The position numbers and the translations under genes were made by a program. The notes beneath the pieces were generated by a model. The model did not search any database. It was not told where the DNA came from and was given only the letters and a program-made list of their open reading frames with translations. 18,949 bases of DNA from an uncultured Collinsella sp. (lineage in GTDB: Bacteria; Actinomycetota; Coriobacteriia; Coriobacteriales; Coriobacteriaceae), in contig UQQL01000036.1 in assembly GCA_900543275.1 (NCBI GenBank), positions 1-18,949 of the forward strand, in the 5' to 3' direction. Of the stretch, positions 15,188 to 18,949 are shown one piece after another; the stretch's first letter is position 1; every line of letters starts with the position of its first letter.

Positions 15188-15871
15188 TTAGATGCCGGCG
15201 ATTGCGAAGTTGAGCAGCCACTCGGCCAACGGATACACGGTAACGTCGAAATAGCGGCCGATCACATCAATGCCAGTCCACATGGGCAGCAGATACAGCA
15301 CGATGATGAGGATGGGCATGGCGTATTGCTGCAGGTGGTAGTAGTTGTTGAGCGCCTTGCCTTTGAGGAACGGCACGATGATCGACGAGCCATCGAGCGG
15401 CGGGATCGGGATGAGGTTGAAGAATGCGAGTGACAGGTTAACCACGATAAACGTGGCGCCGAAGTTCATGATCTGTGACGCCAGGGCAAAGGAGATGCCG
15501 GTGTAGAGGTTGCCGTACGCCACGTGCATGAGTGCCGCGGCAAGGCACGCGAGTGCGATGTTCGACGCGGGGCCGGCCGCGCTCACCAGGACCTCGTCGC
15601 GCTTGGGGTGCTTGAGGTTGTTGAGGTAGACGGGCACGGGTTTGGCGAAGGCGAACACCGGGCCGCCGGCCGCGAGCATGAGCAGCGGCAGGATGATGGT
15701 GCCAAACGGGTCGATATGGTTAAGCGGGTTGAGTGACACGCGGCCGCGCGAACGGGCCGTCTTGTCGCCGAGCGCCCAGGCCGCGGCGGCGTGTGCGCTC
15801 TCGTGGATCACGATGCCCACGATGACGGCGACGGCGCTGGCGAGCAGGTTCATGAGGTAGCTGCTGGACAT
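15188..15871 (-). CDS. M50-family (site-2-protease-type) membrane metallopeptidase
   Basis: The 227-residue protein is a polytopic membrane protein with zinc-site motifs in the membrane: HESAH (His23, Glu24, His27) in the first segment and NLIPIPPLDGS with Asp160 in a later one. ALGDKTARSRGRVSLNPLNHIDPFGTI after the first motif is typical of the rhomboid-like, compact S2P group without PDZ or CBS domains. Such proteases cut membrane-spanning substrates, for example anti-sigma factors, but the target is unknown here. Placement just upstream of scpA-scpB is a recurrent arrangement in Gram-positive bacteria. GGGGAG lies shortly before the ATG, and the upstream small membrane protein gene ends 9 bp before it. 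Confidence 0.93.
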   Translation of the reverse strand: MSSSYLMNLLASAVAVIVGIVIHESAHAAAAWALGDKTARSRGRVSLNPLNHIDPFGTIILPLLMLAAGGPVFAFAKPVPVYLNNLKHPKRDEVLVSAAGPASNIALACLAAALMHVAYGNLYTGISFALASQIMNFGATFIVVNLSLAFFNLIPIPPLDGSSIIVPFLKGKALNNYYHLQQYAMPILIIVLYLLPMWTGIDVIGRYFDVTVYPLAEWLLNFAIAGI

Positions 15872-15880
15872 AGCGCTCCC

Positions 15881-16177
15881 CTAGCGGACGCGGCGCGAGG
15901 CGCGCGTGAGCAGGTAGTCAGCTACAAACAGGATGACGGCCAGGATGGCGTAATCCAAGCGGAAAACGCCGCCAAAGGGTGAGGTGATGACGCCGTAGCC
16001 GGCGATGGCGCTCGGCAGTGCGCGCGAAAGCTCAACGACAAAGCCTACGATCTGCAGCTTGGCGGTGAGGCCGCTAAAACACAGCAGCACGGTCATCGCG
16101 CTCATAAAGATGCCGCAGATGCGACAGGCGATGGCGATGATGCTCATCGCCACGGCAGCGGCCTTACGAGAGTTCAC
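15881..16177 (-). CDS. Small membrane protein of unknown function
   Basis: I do not recognise this 98-residue protein. It has two clear hydrophobic stretches: about 8-36 (AVAMSIIAIACRICGIFMSAMTVLL) and about 74-92 (YAILAVILFVADYLLTR), ending in a short Arg-rich tail. A weaker hydrophobic stretch around 40-65 may be a third. The GTG start at 16177 overlaps the end of the ABC-F gene by 14 bp and has AGGAG at good spacing; an ATG at 16147 is an alternative. Third-position GC is high and the frame fits tightly between two real genes, so it is very likely expressed. It may serve the neighbouring membrane protease, but that is only a guess from position. Confidence 0.72.
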   Translation of the reverse strand: MNSRKAAAVAMSIIAIACRICGIFMSAMTVLLCFSGLTAKLQIVGFVVELSRALPSAIAGYGVITSPFGGVFRLDYAILAVILFVADYLLTRASRRVR

Positions 16178-18197
16178 GCGCGGTCTCCTCTTCGATCTGG
16201 GTGGAAAGCTCCAGCCATTCGTCCTCGAGCTTGGGTAGCTCTTGCTTAAGGCCGTTATATTCCCCCAGCGCGGCGTTGAACTTGTCTTGATCGGCATAAA
16301 GCTCTTCGCTTGCCATCAATTCCATAAGCTCGTCATAGCGGGCGCGCTTTTTGTCGAGCTCCGTCTCGATCTTCTTGAGCTGGTTACGCACGCCCTTGAG
16401 CTTTTTGTTGAGCGCAGCGCGGGCTTGGGCCTCGGCGCGCTTTTGCTCCTTGGTCTTTTTGCCCTCGGCAGGCTTGGGGGCGGCGACGGGGGTGTCGGCC
16501 TGGGCGGCGCTGGCCTTGGCGGACTTGGTCGTGGCCGGCGCGCTCTCCGTGGACGCCTCGGCGGCGGCGCGGGCTGCGAGGTCCTCGCGCTTGTAGAGGT
16601 AGTAGTCGTAGTCGCCGTCGTAGACCGTGACTTGTCCGTCGCGGATGTCGATGATACGGTTGGCCACGGCACGCACCAGGTGCTCATCGTGGCTGATCAG
16701 CACGATGGTTCCGGGGAAGTTTTGCAGGGCGTTTTCGAGCATGTCCACCGAGTCGATGTCCAGGTGGTTGGTGGGCTCGTCCAGGCACAGAAGTGCCTCG
16801 GGGGCCACGAGCATCTTGGCCAGGGCCAGACGCGCTTTTTCGCCGCCGGAGAGGACGCGAACCTGCTTCTCGATGGAATCGTTGTCGCTAAACAGGAAGG
16901 CGCCCAGTAGGCTGCGCTGCTGCGGCACGGTCCACTTGGGCGTGACGGTGTCGATCTCTTGCAGGACGGTGTTGGACTCGGTCATGCCCTCGAGCGCGTG
17001 CTGGGCGTAATAGGCCACGCCCACGTTGGTGCCCAGGTCGCGGGTGCCGGTGGTGGGCGGCTCCAGTCCGGCGATGATCTTCATGAGCGTGGACTTGCCG
17101 GCGCCGTTGGGGCCGACGAGCGCCACGTGCTCGCCGCGGTAGAGCTTGAGGTCGATGTCGCTGTAGATGTGCTTGTTGCCGTAGGACTTGGAGACGCCCT
17201 CCAGGCCCACGACCATGTCGCCGGAGCGCGGCGGGTCGGGGAACTTAAAGTCGATGTGCTTGTGGCCCTCGGGTAGGATGACAAGCTCCTTTTTGATCTG
17301 CTCGATCTTGCGGATGCGCTCCTGGGCCTGGGCGGCCTTGGTGGGCTTGTATCGGAACTTGTCGACGAAGACCTGCATGTGGGCGATGTCGCGCTCCTGG
17401 GCGGCGCGCTTGGCGCGCATCTGCTCCAGGTTGTCCTCGCGCTGCTTGAGGTAGCTGCTGTAGTTGCCGGTGTAGGTGGTCACGCGGCGGTTCTCGAGGG
17501 CGGCTACGTGGTCGACGCAGGCGTCCATGAAGGCGCGGTCGTGGCTGACGATGAGGACGGCGCCGTCGTAGTTGGCGATAAAGCCGCGCAGCCACTGGAC
17601 GCTTTCGAGGTCCAGGTGGTTGGTGGGCTCGTCCAGCAGCAGCAGGTCGGGGTGGCGCAGGAAGAGCTTTGCCAGCGCAATACGCATCTGCCAGCCGCCG
17701 GAGAACTCGGAGCACGGGCGTTCAAAGTCGGTGACTTTGAAGCCCAGGCCGGACAGGATCTTGCGGGCGTTGCTCTCGAGCTCGTAGCCGCCCAGGTGCT
17801 CAAAGCGGTCCTGGACCTGGCCGTACTCGTTAAGGAGTGCGTCGACGTCCTTGCCCTGCTCGGAGAGCTCGGTGATCTGGGCCTGCAGCTCGTTAGCGCG
17901 CTCGCCCATGCGGCGGATTTCCTTGGCGGCGGCCATGACCTCGGCAAGGATGGTGGTGTCCTTGTGCTCCAGATTAGTTTCCTGCTCTAGGTAGCCCACC
18001 TGGCAGTCCTTGGCGTACTGGACCTGGCCGGCGTCTGGGCTGTCGATGCCCATGATGATTTTGAGCATGGTGGTTTTGCCGGCGCCGTTGGGTCCCACAA
18101 GCGCGAAGCGCTCGCCGGGGTTGATCTGGAAGGACGCGCCGCTAAAGAGGACGCGTGCGCCGAAGCTTTTTTCGATCTTGTCGACCAGGAGGATCAT
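16164..18197 (-). CDS. ABC-F family ATPase (translation-associated) with C-terminal coiled coil
   Basis: The 677-residue protein has two ABC domains in one chain and no membrane segments, the pattern of ABC-F proteins that act on the ribosome. Domain 1 shows Walker A GPNGAGKT (35-42), signature FSGGWQMRIALAK (about 164-176) and Walker B LLLLDEPTNHLD (184-195). The linker (about 245-310, KFRYKPTKAAQAQERIRKIEQI) is the usual charged hinge. Domain 2 shows GPNGAGKS (361-368), LSGGEKARLALAK (448-460) and LCLDEPTNHLD (469-479). An Ala/Thr-rich spacer (about 540-580) leads to a Lys/Glu-rich coiled coil at about 582-675, like Uup-type members. A housekeeping role is more likely than antibiotic resistance given its setting, but sequence alone does not settle this. 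A terminator separates it from tRNA-Ala; no clear promoter is visible in the 30-bp gap. Confidence 0.94.
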   Translation of the reverse strand: MILLVDKIEKSFGARVLFSGASFQINPGERFALVGPNGAGKTTMLKIIMGIDSPDAGQVQYAKDCQVGYLEQETNLEHKDTTILAEVMAAAKEIRRMGERANELQAQITELSEQGKDVDALLNEYGQVQDRFEHLGGYELESNARKILSGLGFKVTDFERPCSEFSGGWQMRIALAKLFLRHPDLLLLDEPTNHLDLESVQWLRGFIANYDGAVLIVSHDRAFMDACVDHVAALENRRVTTYTGNYSSYLKQREDNLEQMRAKRAAQERDIAHMQVFVDKFRYKPTKAAQAQERIRKIEQIKKELVILPEGHKHIDFKFPDPPRSGDMVVGLEGVSKSYGNKHIYSDIDLKLYRGEHVALVGPNGAGKSTLMKIIAGLEPPTTGTRDLGTNVGVAYYAQHALEGMTESNTVLQEIDTVTPKWTVPQQRSLLGAFLFSDNDSIEKQVRVLSGGEKARLALAKMLVAPEALLCLDEPTNHLDIDSVDMLENALQNFPGTIVLISHDEHLVRAVANRIIDIRDGQVTVYDGDYDYYLYKREDLAARAAAEASTESAPATTKSAKASAAQADTPVAAPKPAEGKKTKEQKRAEAQARAALNKKLKGVRNQLKKIETELDKKRARYDELMELMASEELYADQDKFNAALGEYNGLKQELPKLEDEWLELSTQIEEETARELS

Positions 18198-18228
18198 GCT
18201 GCCGCCTTTGACCTTGTGTGCCTATATG

Positions 18229-18257
18229 AAAAAAGGCCCCAACTTGCGTTGGAGCCT
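18229..18257 (-). terminator. Intrinsic terminator between tRNA-Ala and the ABC-F gene
   Basis: On the minus strand AGGCTCCAAC pairs with GTTGGGGCCT (one T-G wobble) around the loop GCAA and is followed directly by six T residues. It lies 15 bp past the tRNA 3' end and 31 bp before the ABC-F ATG. Confidence 0.9.
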
Positions 18258-18272
18258 CATTCAATGCTCGGG

Positions 18273-18345
18273 TGGAGACGAGGGGGATCGAACCCCTGAC
18301 CTCTTGACTGCCAGTCAAGCGCTCTCCCAGCTGAGCTACGCCCCC
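18273..18345 (-). tRNA. tRNA-Ala (anticodon GGC), CCA end not encoded
   Basis: The minus strand folds as a 73-nt tRNA. The acceptor stem is GGGGGCG/CGTCTCC with discriminator A, and includes the G3-U70 wobble that marks alanine tRNAs. The anticodon arm CTTGA-CTGGCAG-TCAAG has GGC at 34-36, reading GCC and GCT. The T arm has GGTTCGATCCC. The bases after the discriminator are CCC, so the CCA end must be added after transcription, unlike the tRNA-Pro in this window. Promoter and terminator flank it. Confidence 0.96.
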
Positions 18346-18358
18346 GTGACGAGCAGAT

Positions 18359-18387
18359 ACTATAGGGGAAGTTGACGCGACGTGCAA
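18359..18387 (-). promoter_or_regulatory. Promoter of tRNA-Ala
   Basis: On the minus strand TTGCAC (18382-18387) and TATAGT (18359-18364) are separated by 17 bp, a good sigma-70-type promoter. The -10 ends 13 bp before the tRNA 5' end, so the leader is very short. It starts 28 bp past the thiN stop codon. Confidence 0.85.
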
Positions 18388-18415
18388 GGACTTTTTTGGG
18401 TCAGACTCTAAATTC

Positions 18416-18913
18416 CTATTGATATAGGAAAGCAATGGCGGTGCCGGTGTGGACTTGGATCGTGGCTGTTGACCTGACGACGTTGCTGATGCCCGTATCG
18501 GCTAACAAGCCCAGCGAGGCGTGATCTAACTCCCACTCTAGACCGTGTTCGCTTACCTCGGTGTTGGGGGCTATAGCGATGATGGAGAACGTCTTGCCCT
18601 CGGCGCCCTCGATGGTCCACGACTCGCCTCCGTGCAGGATGCGGGCCGTGGTCTCGTCTTCGGCAATCCAGACTGGGGCGCCCTTGTAACCCGCGAGTAG
18701 GCCCAGTACGGAAAGCGCCATGTCCGGACGGCCGCCCGTAGCACAGGTTCCCACAACCTCGGCACCCGGCCAGCGGCGGCGGACGGAATCGAGCGCTAGC
18801 GCCAGATCGGTATAGTCCTTGTACGGATCGTGGCGCTCTACCTCAAAGGTTTCAGCGGCATCGACCAGCGCGCGGCCGGCGTCGCCCACTGTGTCGGCAT
18901 CTCCCACATATAC
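18416..18913 (-). CDS. thiN: Thiamine pyrophosphokinase, N-terminus missing at contig end
   Basis: ThiN transfers pyrophosphate from ATP to thiamine, making thiamine diphosphate in one step. The visible 165 residues show GDADTVG (4-10; the family has GD-D-S/T), HDPYKDYTDLALAL (28-41), TGGRPDMALSVLGLL (59-73, usually GGR-x-DH) and the C-terminal thiamine-binding domain with HGLEWELDHASLGLLADTGISN (123-144, here split by no gap). Family members are about 205-220 residues long, so some 45-55 are missing. The reading frame continues into adapter sequence at 18914, so an apparent start there (Met-Tyr-Lys-Arg-Gln) is an artefact. The gene ends with TAG at 18416-18418; I see no good terminator after it. 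Confidence 0.9.
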   Translation of the reverse strand, partial: VYVGDADTVGDAGRALVDAAETFEVERHDPYKDYTDLALALDSVRRRWPGAEVVGTCATGGRPDMALSVLGLLAGYKGAPVWIAEDETTARILHGGESWTIEGAEGKTFSIIAIAPNTEVSEHGLEWELDHASLGLLADTGISNVVRSTATIQVHTGTAIAFLYQ

Positions 18914-18949
18914 CTGTCTCTTATACACATCTGACGCTGCCGACGACGG
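18914..18949. other. Nextera transposase adapter sequence (not genomic)
   Basis: From 18914 the plus strand reads CTGTCTCTTATACACATCT, the reverse complement of the Tn5 mosaic end used in Nextera libraries. It is followed through 18946 by GACGCTGCCGACGA, the rest of the read-1 side adapter. The last three bases (CGG) would belong to index or noise. True genomic sequence ends at 18913. Confidence 0.97.

Noticed and set aside
18415..18428. Small hairpin CCTAT/ATAGG at the thiN stop codon as a terminator
   Set aside because: The stem is only 5 bp and AT-rich, and no T run follows on the minus strand.

Overview
The window is a high-GC stretch of a bacterial chromosome. It is dominated by one long run of closely spaced housekeeping genes on the minus strand, roughly 18.2 kb down to 1.1 kb. 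Gene content, GC-rich codon use and strict anaerobe-type genes (DUF512 radical SAM protein, IspH, a group I cysteine desulfurase) suggest an anaerobic actinobacterium of the Coriobacteriia, with a gut Collinsella-like organism the best guess. That taxonomic call is an inference from memory of protein style and gene order, not from a search. The right end carries Nextera adapter sequence, so this is one end of a draft or metagenome contig.

Layout from left to right. Positions 3-353 (+) hold the 3' end of a sensor histidine kinase gene. A strong hairpin terminator follows at 462-497. Positions 498-920 form an AT-richer gap without a convincing gene but with several inverted repeats. A minus-strand terminator (921-951) ends a tRNA-Pro(GGG) gene (961-1037), which has its own promoter just beyond the coaBC stop codon. 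The minus-strand gene run then reads, in transcription order from 18197 down to 1118: ABC-F ATPase, small membrane protein, M50 site-2-type protease, scpA, scpB, RluB-type pseudouridine synthase, cmk, plsC, ispH, DUF512 radical SAM protein, der, plsY, gpsA, rpe, cysteine desulfurase, Nif3-family protein, zinc-ribbon coiled-coil protein, coaBC. Upstream of the ABC-F gene lie a terminator (18229-18257), tRNA-Ala(GGC) (18273-18345) with a clean sigma-70-type promoter, and a thiamine pyrophosphokinase gene cut by the contig end.

The genes group by job. Chromosome segregation is represented by scpA and scpB. Ribosome and RNA maturation is represented by the pseudouridine synthase and der. Phosphatidic acid synthesis has gpsA (makes glycerol-3-phosphate), plsY (first acylation) and plsC (second acylation). 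Cofactor and building-block supply has coaBC (CoA), ispH (isoprenoid precursors), cmk (CDP), rpe (pentose phosphates), the cysteine desulfurase (sulfur) and thiN (thiamine diphosphate). Most gaps are under 20 bp. Several junctions overlap by 4-14 bp or have a ribosome-binding site overlapping the previous stop codon, so co-transcription and translational coupling are likely.

I found no CRISPR array, insertion sequence, prophage or toxin-antitoxin pair. The points most worth a second look are a PlsC with Glu in place of the catalytic-motif Asp, a zinc-ribbon protein that has lost one Cys, the uncharacterised DUF512 radical SAM protein beside der, a small unknown membrane protein, and the repeat-rich non-coding block at about 690-920.
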